A program made the translations under genes and the position numbers. Positions 1-5,743 of a stretch of 6,560 nt of DNA are shown piece by piece (position 1 is the stretch's first letter; each line of letters starts with the position of its first letter). The stretch spans positions 1-6,560 of the forward strand of contig PWIL01000066.1 in assembly GCA_003560455.1 (NCBI GenBank). The letters run 5' to 3'. This DNA comes from Mollicutes bacterium (lineage in GTDB: Bacteria; Bacillota_I; Bacilli_A; RF39; UBA660). The notes beneath the pieces were generated by a model, which saw nothing but the letters and a program-made list of their open reading frames with translations, did not search any database and was not told the origin of the DNA.

Positions 1-450
1 CTCATCTTGATAATATTGACCATCTTCTATTAAGTTATGATAACGGCCATTTTTATCACGTAAAGCAACAAATCCCCGTCCATCACAAGTTCGACAATCA
101 GGTCCATAGCCCGTTAGATTTCCCCGATAGACACCAACCGGTGCCGTTCCGATTTCTTTCTGTTCGTCAATTCTTTCTTGTAAAATAAATTTTTCACCAT
201 TCTTGTAAACAAAAACACCCGGTTGCCCCGGAATTAAAACATTTTCTGTTCCCCGTGGCAAATTACCTCGGCGAACCAATATGGTTTCATAATGATCAAT
301 TTCATATTCCACATTTAAACTTTTAAAAACATTATCGTTATATATATTTGTCTCTTTTTCAGTAATTTCAACATATCCAAATGCTGACATTAAGCCAACA
401 ATCGCTAAACTAGTCCATTTGCCAACTAATTCTAGCAAATATACATTCAT
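1..450 (-). CDS. Partial cell-wall protein: membrane anchor, G5-like region and start of a 3D-like domain (YabE position)
   Basis: The first 150 residues are present; the 3' end lies beyond the window's left edge. The ATG at 448-450 has a GAGGTG ribosome binding site six bases upstream and lies 32 bases after the tatD stop. Residues 12-27 are moderately hydrophobic, like an uncleaved signal or membrane anchor. Residues about 48-103 resemble a G5 domain: beta-rich, with LPRGTENV, a glycine turn (PGQPG), an YKNGEK hairpin and a closing IGTAP. From residue 113 the sequence TGYGPDCRTCDGRG, followed by RYHNLIEDGQYYQDE, resembles the start of the 3D (YabE/RlpA-like barrel) domain of Firmicutes wall proteins. 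In B. subtilis the gene after metS and tatD is yabE, a G5/3D protein, so position agrees. A role in peptidoglycan remodelling outside the membrane is inferred. It appears much shorter at the N-terminus than YabE, with no room for the usual DUF348 repeats. The 3D catalytic aspartates would lie outside the window. Confidence 0.72.
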   Translation of the reverse strand, partial: MNVYLLELVGKWTSLAIVGLMSAFGYVEITEKETNIYNDNVFKSLNVEYEIDHYETILVRRGNLPRGTENVLIPGQPGVFVYKNGEKFILQERIDEQKEIGTAPVGVYRGNLTGYGPDCRTCDGRGFVALRDKNGRYHNLIEDGQYYQDE

Positions 451-482
451 TTATTTCACCTCAATATGGTGTAATTTTATCA

Positions 483-1235
483 CTAATTGTTATTTAAGTC
501 AAATATTCGTTCGGCGTTTAAGGTAGTTTGGTCAATGATTTCCTTTGTTTTCAAGCCTTTTAATTCAGCTATTTTTGCAATAACATAATCGATTTTTCGA
601 CTATCATTTTTTTTCCCCCGATGCGGTTCAGGAGTAAGATAGGGACTGTCAGTTTCAACTAAGATATATTTTAAGTCGATTTTTTTTACAAAATCTTGTA
701 ATAATAAACTTTTTTTAAAAGTAACAATTCCATTGACACCAAATAGACAATTAATTTCTAAAAATTGCTTTGCCTCTTGAAAACCATAGGCAAAACAGTG
801 TAAAACTTTAGGAATTTCTGGATATTTTGCCAATATTTCATATGTATCTGTAAAGGCTTCGCGACTATGGATAATAACTGGTTTTTGAAGGTTTTTCGCG
901 ATTTTTAGCTGTTCTTCGAAGATTTTTTTCTGTAAATCTCGGTTGACATCATAAGTATAATCTAAACCAATCTCGCCAATGGCGACTATTTTTTTATTTT
1001 GGGCGTGTTTTAAGATGAATTCGCGACTTTTTTCACGCCATTCTTCAGCATTTTGCGGATGAATACCCAAACTTCCAAAAAGATTTGTGTGGTTTTGGCA
1101 CAAATTTAAAATTTCTTGATTATCAGCCAAATTAGTTCCGCAATTTATTACCTTTAAGCCCTTATAACTATTGAGCAAATCTGTTAAGTTGGAATAATAC
1201 TTTTCAATCAAATGCGCATGCGTATCAACTATCAT
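483..1235 (-). CDS. tatD: TatD family metal-dependent hydrolase / 3'-5' deoxyribonuclease
   Basis: This 250-residue protein has the usual TatD length and a TIM-barrel metal site. Visible ligands and motifs in order are DTHAHL (His6, His8), GIHP (57-60), GEIGLDY (Glu88), VIIHSREA (His123), LHCF (His146) and ETDSPYLTPEPHRGK (Asp196). These cover all the conserved divalent-metal ligands of the family. Characterised members are cytosolic Mg-dependent 3'-5' exonucleases acting on DNA or RNA and some are D-aminoacyl-tRNA deacylases; the substrate here cannot be told from sequence. The ATG at 1233-1235 follows AAGGAGG by five bases. The gene lies 137 bases after metG and 32 bases before the G5/3D gene, the same order as metS-yabD-yabE in B. 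subtilis. Unusually, a hairpin terminator sits right before its ribosome binding site, so expression should depend on readthrough or attenuation. Confidence 0.95.
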   Translation of the reverse strand: MIVDTHAHLIEKYYSNLTDLLNSYKGLKVINCGTNLADNQEILNLCQNHTNLFGSLGIHPQNAEEWREKSREFILKHAQNKKIVAIGEIGLDYTYDVNRDLQKKIFEEQLKIAKNLQKPVIIHSREAFTDTYEILAKYPEIPKVLHCFAYGFQEAKQFLEINCLFGVNGIVTFKKSLLLQDFVKKIDLKYILVETDSPYLTPEPHRGKKNDSRKIDYVIAKIAELKGLKTKEIIDQTTLNAERIFDLNNN

Positions 1236-1282
1236 TTTAACCTCCTTAAATAAAAAATAAGAAGCAATTTGCTTCTTATCAT
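1232..1282 (-). CDS. Possible 16-codon leader peptide ORF overlapping the tatD start
   Basis: An ATG at 1280-1282 opens a 16-codon frame (MIRSKLLLIFYLRRLK) whose TGA overlaps the tatD ATG as ATGA. It is preceded by a GGGGG stretch eight bases upstream that could serve as a weak ribosome binding site. The frame runs through the whole terminator hairpin at 1252-1279. A ribosome translating it would cover the hairpin and arrive at the tatD start. This is the layout expected for a translated attenuator, but such a short frame can easily occur by chance and the peptide matches nothing I know. It has no run of a single regulatory codon apart from three leucines. Confidence 0.2.
   Translation of the reverse strand: MIRSKLLLIFYLRRLK
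1251..1279 (-). terminator. Rho-independent terminator or attenuator between metG and tatD
   Basis: The arms at 1257-1267 and 1269-1279 are perfect reverse complements (ATAAGAAGCAA / TTGCTTCTTAT) and would form about ten base pairs with a tight loop. On the minus strand the hairpin is followed by a run of six U at 1252-1257. The downstream tatD start is only about 16 bases beyond the U run, with no room for another promoter. The hairpin must therefore be read through for tatD to be expressed. It can end metG transcripts and also attenuate transcripts from the promoter at 1315-1342. Confidence 0.75.
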
Positions 1283-1314
1283 CTATAAATCCCCCTTTTT
1301 ATTCTTTCATCTTC

Positions 1315-1342
1315 ACTATATCATAAAATTTATAAACAACAA
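1315..1342 (-). promoter_or_regulatory. Probable promoter for tatD and the downstream wall-protein gene
   Basis: On the minus strand TTGTTG (1337-1342) is followed by a 16-base spacer and TATAGT (1315-1320). The spacer ends in TGA, giving an extended -10 (TGnTATAGT). Predicted transcripts would start near 1308 and have a leader of about 70 bases containing the hairpin. The same TTTGTTGTTG block and AATGAA element also occur upstream of the 123-residue gene's promoter (4003-4044). AT-rich DNA gives many chance matches, so confidence is moderate. Confidence 0.5.
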
Positions 1343-1372
1343 CAACAAATTCATTTTATTAGACACTTTAGT

Positions 1373-2911
1373 TTACACTAATTCTTGCAGCTTTTTTTCT
1401 TTATCTATTCGTTCAAAAAGGGGTGTTATATCACCAATTTTTTCACCGGGCTCTAATTCGCCAAACTTTTTGATACTAGCATAATCTCTTTTTTCGGCAT
1501 TTATTTGTTCTAAAATGTTTTTACTAACTTTTGGCATAAAAGGCGCTAATAAAATCCCGCCATGCCTAATTGCTTCTAATAAATTATAAATAACTGTTTT
1601 TAATCTTTCTTGATCTTCTTTTGCCAATTGCCAAGGGGCGTTATCGTCAACATATTTATTAGCAGCATCAAAAATGAAAAAGATATTTTGTAATGCGTCA
1701 GCTACTTGGTATTTTTCTAAATAAGAAAATGCTTTTTCTTGATATTCCAAAACATTCTTTTGAAAATCTTTATCCAAATCAGTTAATTTTTTTCCTTCAG
1801 GAATTTCACCATCAAAATATTTTTCGGTCATTTTTAGTGTTCGATTAACCAAATTACCTAAATTATTAACTAAATCAGCATTTATTTTATCAATTAATAA
1901 TTCATAAGTGAATAAACCATCATTAGCAAAAGAAACTTGACTTAAAAAATAATACCGGACTTCATCAACACCAAAATGATTAATTAAATCATCAACATAA
2001 ACTAAATTTCCTTTGGATTTGCTTATTTTACTATCGCCAATTAAAACCCAGGGATGACCAAAAATTTGTTTTGGCAATGGCAAATCTAAAGCCATCAATA
2101 TAATTGGCCAGTAAATAGTGTGAAAACGGATAATGTCTTTGCCTATTACATGAACATCAGCCGGCCATTTTTTTGATAATTCTTTTTCATCTGGATAACC
2201 CGCGAAAGTAATATAATTAGTTAAAGCATCTAGCCAAACATAAATAACATGATCTTGATCAAACTTAACCGGAATTCCCCAGTTAAAAGAGGTTCTTGAA
2301 ACACACAAATCTTCTAAACCAACCTTTAAAAACTGATTAGCAATTTCATTTTTACGACTTTCAGGCACAATAAAGTCGGGGGTTTTTTCAATATGATCAA
2401 TTAATTGATCAGCATATTTACTTAATTTAAAGAAATAAGCTTCTTCTTTAGCCGTCTCAACTAATCGTCCACAATCTGGACATTTGCCCTCTTTTATTTG
2501 GTTTTCAAGCCAAAAAGACTCACAAGGAATGCAGTATAACCCTTCGTAAAAGCCCTTATAAATATCACCTTTTTGATATAACTTTTCAAATATTGCAGCT
2601 ACCTTTTCTTTATGAATTGGATTGCTTGTTCGCACAAATTTATCATGACTTGAATTAATCATTTCAAAAAGTTGTTTTATTTCCAAAGTTTTTTGATCCA
2701 CATATTCCTGTGGTTCTAACTGATGTTTAATTGCTTCTTTTTCAATTTTTTGACCATGTTCATCAGTTCCTGTTTGAAAATAAACGTCAAAACCACTTAA
2801 TCGTTTATAACGAGCGATCGCATCCGTTAAAATAATTTCATATGTATTACCAATATGTGGTTTGCCCGTTGCATAAACAATTGCTGTATAGATATTAAAT
2901 TTTTTACTCAT
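1373..2911 (-). CDS. metG: Methionyl-tRNA synthetase (MetRS), short form
   Basis: A class I synthetase that charges tRNA-Met with methionine in the cytosol. I chose the ATG at 2909-2911 (512 residues) because AGGAGG lies eight bases upstream of it but only two bases from the ATG at 2917. The start overlaps the dUTPase stop as ATGAGTAA, suggesting translational coupling. Motifs in order are HIGN (19-22, the HIGH box), the connective zinc knuckle with all four cysteines (C127, C130, C144, C147), YVWLDALTNY (224-233), KISKS (295-299, the KMSKS box) and an anticodon-binding alpha-helical domain with NAPWQLAK (424-431). W427 matches the tryptophan that reads the CAU anticodon in E. coli MetRS. The protein ends near residue 512, so the C-terminal EMAPII-like tRNA-binding domain of the ~660-residue B. 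subtilis enzyme is absent; short MetRS forms like this are known in other bacteria. Expression is probably governed by the upstream T-box. Confidence 0.97.
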   Translation of the reverse strand: MSKKFNIYTAIVYATGKPHIGNTYEIILTDAIARYKRLSGFDVYFQTGTDEHGQKIEKEAIKHQLEPQEYVDQKTLEIKQLFEMINSSHDKFVRTSNPIHKEKVAAIFEKLYQKGDIYKGFYEGLYCIPCESFWLENQIKEGKCPDCGRLVETAKEEAYFFKLSKYADQLIDHIEKTPDFIVPESRKNEIANQFLKVGLEDLCVSRTSFNWGIPVKFDQDHVIYVWLDALTNYITFAGYPDEKELSKKWPADVHVIGKDIIRFHTIYWPIILMALDLPLPKQIFGHPWVLIGDSKISKSKGNLVYVDDLINHFGVDEVRYYFLSQVSFANDGLFTYELLIDKINADLVNNLGNLVNRTLKMTEKYFDGEIPEGKKLTDLDKDFQKNVLEYQEKAFSYLEKYQVADALQNIFFIFDAANKYVDDNAPWQLAKEDQERLKTVIYNLLEAIRHGGILLAPFMPKVSKNILEQINAEKRDYASIKKFGELEPGEKIGDITPLFERIDKEKKLQELV

Positions 2912-3389
2912 TTTCATCGCCTCCTGTCGTGCTTCCTAACCCACCTTTTCTTATTTTACCACTTTTTTCATCTGTTTTTAAGGGGTTTAAAAAAATTGCT
3001 TGGACTAAACAGTCTCCTTTTTTAAAAATTTGTTCATTTTCTCCCTCATTTTGCATTGATAACCAAACATGCCCTTCATTTGTTTCGTTATTGTAATAAT
3101 CAGCATCAATTACACCGACTTGGTTACATAAACGAATATTATATTTAAATCCGATACTGCTCCGAACTATTAAAAAGACAACTTCATCTGGTTGCATCAT
3201 TATTTTAATCCCCGTTGGTATTTTTTTGATTTCACCAGGTTTTAATGTTACTTCACTAAGCAACTCAATATCATAACCAGCGCTGTTCTGAGTTTTTAGT
3301 TTTGGCAACGACAAATTTTGATAACAATTTTTATCTTCTCCTACTTCTTTTTTAAATATTTCCCAACTAATTTTTTCAAATTTTCGCAT
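2904..3389 (-). CDS. dut: Trimeric dUTP diphosphatase (dUTPase)
   Basis: It hydrolyses dUTP to dUMP and pyrophosphate, keeping uracil out of DNA and supplying thymidylate synthesis. The 161 residues carry all five motifs of the trimeric family: I NSAGYDIE (35-42), II RSSIGFKY (76-83), III NQVGVIDADYY (89-99, with Asp95 the likely catalytic base), IV KGDCLVQ (124-130) and V RKGGLGSTT (147-155). Motif III is followed by an NNETNEGH insertion, a form I know from some Firmicutes and phage-type dUTPases. In motif V the usual Phe that stacks on uracil is Leu151. The N-terminal ~25 residues are an extension before motif I. The ATG at 3387-3389 follows GGGAGG by five bases and is the first gene after the T-box. 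Its stop overlaps metG by eight bases, and metG's ribosome binding site lies inside the end of this gene. Confidence 0.93.
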   Translation of the reverse strand: MRKFEKISWEIFKKEVGEDKNCYQNLSLPKLKTQNSAGYDIELLSEVTLKPGEIKKIPTGIKIMMQPDEVVFLIVRSSIGFKYNIRLCNQVGVIDADYYNNETNEGHVWLSMQNEGENEQIFKKGDCLVQAIFLNPLKTDEKSGKIRKGGLGSTTGGDENE

Positions 3390-3403
3390 TTTATCCTCCC
3401 AAT

Positions 3404-3430
3404 AAAAAAACGTCCTTAATTTAAGGACGT
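3404..3430 (-). terminator. T-box-controlled intrinsic terminator before dut
   Basis: The minus strand reads ACGTCCTTAA, then ATTAAGGACG, then seven T. This gives a nine-base-pair stem (with very tight loop) followed by a U tract at 3404-3410. Its left arm contains CCUUAA (3421-3426), which can pair instead with UUAAGG of the T-box core at 3447-3452. The two structures exclude each other, as expected for T-box control. It may also serve as the only terminator for the 123-residue gene just upstream. Confidence 0.9.
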
Positions 3431-3522
3431 GATCTACGCGGTACCACCTTAATTCATAGTAAAACTATGCTCTTTAATGTTTAACGCACATGAACGGTTT
3501 AATTCCTAAACAACTCCAGCTT

Positions 3523-3525
3523 CAT
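3523..3525 (-). other. Candidate T-box specifier codon AUG (Met)
   Basis: AUG followed by A stands opposite the AGUA motif, immediately 3' of the UAAAUA / UAUUUA helix, the canonical specifier-loop position. The assignment agrees with metG downstream and with U as the variable base of the UGGN bulge. I folded the RNA by eye only, so a neighbouring triplet such as GAU cannot be fully excluded. Confidence 0.75.
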
Positions 3526-3603
3526 CTAAATAATCGCTTTTTTTACTTCCACCAACCGTAAAATCTCTATTAAAACTTCCTATTTATACTTCCTTCTTAG
3601 TTT

Positions 3604-3975
3604 TTATCTTTTTCTTCCACCAATTTTATTTTCGTTTTCTTTCACTTCTTCAATTGTTTGTTCTAGATTAAGAAACAATCTTTGAACGTCTTCTTCATCA
3701 ACAAAAATTATACCTTTTGCTTCATCTGGCGAAAGCAAATAATGCATATCATCTTCTTCAGATATTTTTAGCGGAGTTTTATCATCGGGCATTATTTCTT
3801 TTTTTAACTCAGCCAAAAGAGATAAACCTTCAACCGTATTAATATCTATTGATTCATTTAATTCCCTCCCGCGAGAACGTGCAACACCGTATATTTCAAC
3901 AAAGGATGTCACTTTTCGAATATTTTCATCTTCTTTTAAAACGCGATATAACAATGTTTCAACGTCTTTTCGCAT
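3604..3975 (-). CDS. Hypothetical acidic 123-residue protein
   Basis: I do not recognise this family. The gene is supported by a strong AGGAGG six bases before the ATG at 3973-3975, a promoter directly upstream and codon use like its neighbours. The product has no signal peptide or membrane segment, so it is probably cytosolic. It is rich in Glu and Asp, with acidic stretches at residues 71-75 (ISEEDDMHY context) and 92-96 (DEEDV), and a basic GGRKR tail. Residues 87-96 (GIIFVDEEDV) look like a beta strand, and 96-117 a Leu/Glu-rich helix. The internal RSRGRELN segment (33-40) is a basic patch in an otherwise acidic protein. It is divergent from the pyrophosphatase gene, and its TAA lies next to the T-box leader with no other terminator between. 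It may be cotranscribed with dut-metG when the T-box allows readthrough. Confidence 0.72.
   Translation of the reverse strand: MRKDVETLLYRVLKEDENIRKVTSFVEIYGVARSRGRELNESIDINTVEGLSLLAELKKEIMPDDKTPLKISEEDDMHYLLSPDEAKGIIFVDEEDVQRLFLNLEQTIEEVKENENKIGGRKR
3623..3653 (-). promoter_or_regulatory. Weak candidate promoter for the T-box operon, inside the end of the 123-residue gene
   Basis: TTGAAG (3648-3653) and TAAAAT (3623-3628) lie 19 bases apart on the minus strand and would start RNA about 15-20 bases before T-box stem I. The spacing is long and the sequence is coding, so this may be chance. The alternative is that the T-box is transcribed from the promoter at 4003-4030 together with the 123-residue gene. 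Confidence 0.28.
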
Positions 3976-4002
3976 ATTATCCCTCCTTTTTTAGTAATTT
4001 TT

Positions 4003-4030
4003 ATTATACCATAAAAAAATTTTTTAGCAA
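4003..4030 (-). promoter_or_regulatory. Promoter of the 123-residue gene (extended -10)
   Basis: TATAAT (4003-4008) is a perfect -10. TTGCTA at 4025-4030 is a four-of-six -35 with a 16-base spacer; TTGTTG at 4028-4033 is an alternative with 19. The spacer contains an A6T7-like tract that would be bent. The predicted start site is about 20 bases before the gene's ribosome binding site. It is arranged back-to-back with the pyrophosphatase promoter. Confidence 0.7.
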
Positions 4031-4045
4031 CAACAAACTTCATTC

Positions 4046-4074
4046 TTTAGGAAAATAGATTTTTGTGCTATAAT
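4046..4074 (+). promoter_or_regulatory. Promoter of the CBS-pyrophosphatase gene
   Basis: TATAAT at 4069-4074 is preceded by TGC, an extended -10 (TGnTATAAT). The best -35 is TTTAGG (4046-4051) at a 17-base spacing and is weak, which extended -10 promoters tolerate. Transcription would begin near 4081, giving a leader of only about 20 bases with AGGAG at 4087-4091. No riboswitch fits in that space. Confidence 0.7.
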
Positions 4075-4101
4075 TTATTTGCAAGTAGGAGTTGATATAT
4101 A

Positions 4102-5727
4102 ATGAAAGATATTTTAATTTTTGGCCATCAAAATCCTGATACCGACAGTGTTTTATCAGCGATAAATTTAGCTACATTGAAAAATAAACTAGGTCAGAAA
4201 GCGGTTCCAAAGGTTTTAGGGGATATTAATTTTGAAACCAAGTTTGTCCTTGATTATTTTAATATTCCAATTCCCAAGTTTTTAAATGATGTAAAGTTAC
4301 AAATTAGTGATATTGATTATCAAAAAAACAACTATTTAAAAGAAAAAACAACTGTTTTACATGCTTTTGATTTTTTTAGAAATAATAATAATCACTCACT
4401 GCCCATTGTCAACAATAATTTAAAGCTGAAAAAAATAATTCATATTACCGATATTGCCAATTACGCAATTTGTGATGCTGATCAGCATTTGATTACTTCA
4501 TATGATAACATCTTAGATTGTTTAAAAGGTTTGAGTGTAACTAAATTTGCTTCAGAAATAGATGGTGATGTTTTAGTTGCGGCTTATGATAGCAAAACGT
4601 TTAAAGAATCGGTGAAAATTAAAAAAAATTCAATTTTAATTGTCGGTAACCGGCCTGATATTCAAGAATACGCTATTTTAAATAAAGCGCAGCTAATTAT
4701 TTTGACTGGAAATTATTCCTTAAGTCCTAAGTTATTAAAATTAGCTCAAGAAAAAAAAGTGAATGTTATTGTCTCAAAGCATGACACTTATAAAACTTCG
4801 CGTTTAGTCATGCTCAGTCACTATATTGATCGTTTAAATACCAAAAATCAAAAAATTACTTTTCGGGAAAGTGATTATGTTGAGGAATTTAAAAGGACAG
4901 CCAAGAACAACCCTTATCATGAGTATCCGGTTGTTGATAATAATAATCATGTGTTAGGTGTTATTTCTTTATTAGATTTAGAAAAAAAACATCCCAAAAA
5001 AGTTATTTTAGTTGATCACAACGAAAGTAGACAAAGTGTTATCGGCTTAGAAGAGGCCGAGATTTTAGAAATAATCGATCATCATAAAATTGGTAATTTA
5101 GCTACTTCATACCCGATTAGTTTTCGCAATATGATTGTCGGAAGCACTAATACGATTATTTATTTTCTTTTTCAAGAAAATAATATTCCGATTGATAAAA
5201 CAACGGCTGGTTTAATTATGGCGGGCATTATTTCTGATACTTTAATGCTAAAATCACCGACAACAACTGAAATTGATCATGAAGTTTTAGAGAAAACAAG
5301 CAAAATTGCCGAAATAGATACTCAGGATTTTGCTAAAAAAATGTTTGAAGCAGGTTCAGAAGTAACTTCGCTGAGCAAAGAAGAGTTGTTATATAATGAT
5401 TTTAAGTCTTTTAATATTAAAAAAAGGAGTATTGGAATTGGTCAGTTGAAAACTACTAATCCGACTGATATTAAAAAAGATTTAAGTTCGTTTAGTAAAT
5501 TAATTGAAACTGAAGCCAAGAATAAAGATTATTATATTTTAGCTTTGTTTGTTACTGATATTATCAATAATGGTTCATATATTGTTTTCAATAAAAAAGC
5601 AAAAGCTATTTTAGAAGATGCTTTTACAATTAGAAATCTAGAAAATTGGACTTTTATTCCCGAAAGTGTTTCAAGAAAACAGCAAATCATTCCAAGAATA
5701 ATTGATGTTATTGAAAAAAGTAGTTAA
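4102..5727 (+). CDS. ppaC: Manganese-dependent (family II) inorganic pyrophosphatase with CBS and DRTGG regulatory domains
   Basis: It hydrolyses pyrophosphate released by biosynthesis, such as by tRNA synthetases, to phosphate in the cytosol. At 541 residues it is the long, nucleotide-regulated form. The N-terminal DHH half begins with GHQNPDTDS (8-16). An inserted regulatory block follows: CBS1 (about 60-125), a DRTGG-like domain (about 130-235, with ILIVGNRPDIQEYAI and IILTGN) and CBS2 (about 245-295). The DHH part resumes with the metal motifs VDHNE (304-308) and IDHHKI (325-330) and AGIISDT (374-380). The DHHA2 domain carries GIGQLKTT (445-452) and the phosphate-binding SRKQQIIP (524-531). 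All key residues look intact. In the family AMP and ADP binding to CBS inhibits, and DRTGG-containing forms are activated by diadenosine polyphosphates; the same is inferred here. The ATG at 4102 has AGGAG ten bases upstream. It stands alone on the plus strand, and its stop overlaps the pth stop inside a shared terminator. Confidence 0.96.
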   Translation: MKDILIFGHQNPDTDSVLSAINLATLKNKLGQKAVPKVLGDINFETKFVLDYFNIPIPKFLNDVKLQISDIDYQKNNYLKEKTTVLHAFDFFRNNNNHSLPIVNNNLKLKKIIHITDIANYAICDADQHLITSYDNILDCLKGLSVTKFASEIDGDVLVAAYDSKTFKESVKIKKNSILIVGNRPDIQEYAILNKAQLIILTGNYSLSPKLLKLAQEKKVNVIVSKHDTYKTSRLVMLSHYIDRLNTKNQKITFRESDYVEEFKRTAKNNPYHEYPVVDNNNHVLGVISLLDLEKKHPKKVILVDHNESRQSVIGLEEAEILEIIDHHKIGNLATSYPISFRNMIVGSTNTIIYFLFQENNIPIDKTTAGLIMAGIISDTLMLKSPTTTEIDHEVLEKTSKIAEIDTQDFAKKMFEAGSEVTSLSKEELLYNDFKSFNIKKRSIGIGQLKTTNPTDIKKDLSSFSKLIETEAKNKDYYILALFVTDIINNGSYIVFNKKAKAILEDAFTIRNLENWTFIPESVSRKQQIIPRIIDVIEKSS

Positions 5728-5743
5728 TCAACTACTTTTTTTT
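5713..5743. terminator. Bidirectional intrinsic terminator spanning both stop codons
   Basis: AAAAAAGTAGTT (5714-5725), a four-base loop AATC and AACTACTTTTTT form a perfect inverted repeat, with T runs in the direction of transcription on both strands (5736-5743 plus; A run 5714-5719 giving U on minus). The core stem is seven pairs (AGTAGTT / AACTACT). The TAA of the pyrophosphatase gene (5725-5727) and the TAA of pth (5724-5726) both lie in the loop region, so the last codons of each gene encode the terminator arm. Confidence 0.88.

Larger units (their letters stand above)
3404..3600 (-). ncRNA. T-box riboswitch leader, probable tRNA-Met specificity
   Basis: The transcript reads as a compact T-box. 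Stem I: AGUA (3587-3590), helix UAAAUA / UAUUUA (3581-3586 with 3527-3532), the AGAGA bulge (3564-3568), and a distal loop GGUUGGUGGAA closed by UUUUAC / GUAAAA (3541-3563). Facing AGUA directly after the helix is AUG followed by A at 3523-3525, the best candidate specifier codon, for methionine. A CAUAG / CUAUG hairpin near 3455-3470 fits stem III. The T-box core AAGGTGGTACCGCG lies at 3437-3450; its UGGU (3443-3446) pairs with the ACCA end of tRNA-Met, whose discriminator base is A. Uncharged tRNA should stabilise UUAAGG / CCUUAA (3447-3452 with 3421-3426) and disrupt the terminator. The regulated genes are dut and metG, perhaps also tatD by readthrough. Confidence 0.93.

Noticed and set aside
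1337..1349. CAACAACAACAAA as a short tandem repeat
   Set aside because: Only four triplets; it is better read as the TTGTTG part of a promoter.
1269..1484. Plus-strand open frame of 71 codons
   Set aside because: It runs antisense through the metG end and the metG-tatD spacer, has no ribosome binding site and its sequence is a low-complexity shadow.
3581..3590. GTATAAATA-like promoter -10 on the minus strand before dut
   Set aside because: It is explained by the conserved AGUA motif and lower helix of T-box stem I.
3849..4058. Plus-strand open frame of 69 codons
   Set aside because: It is antisense to the 123-residue gene and its promoter and lacks a ribosome binding site.
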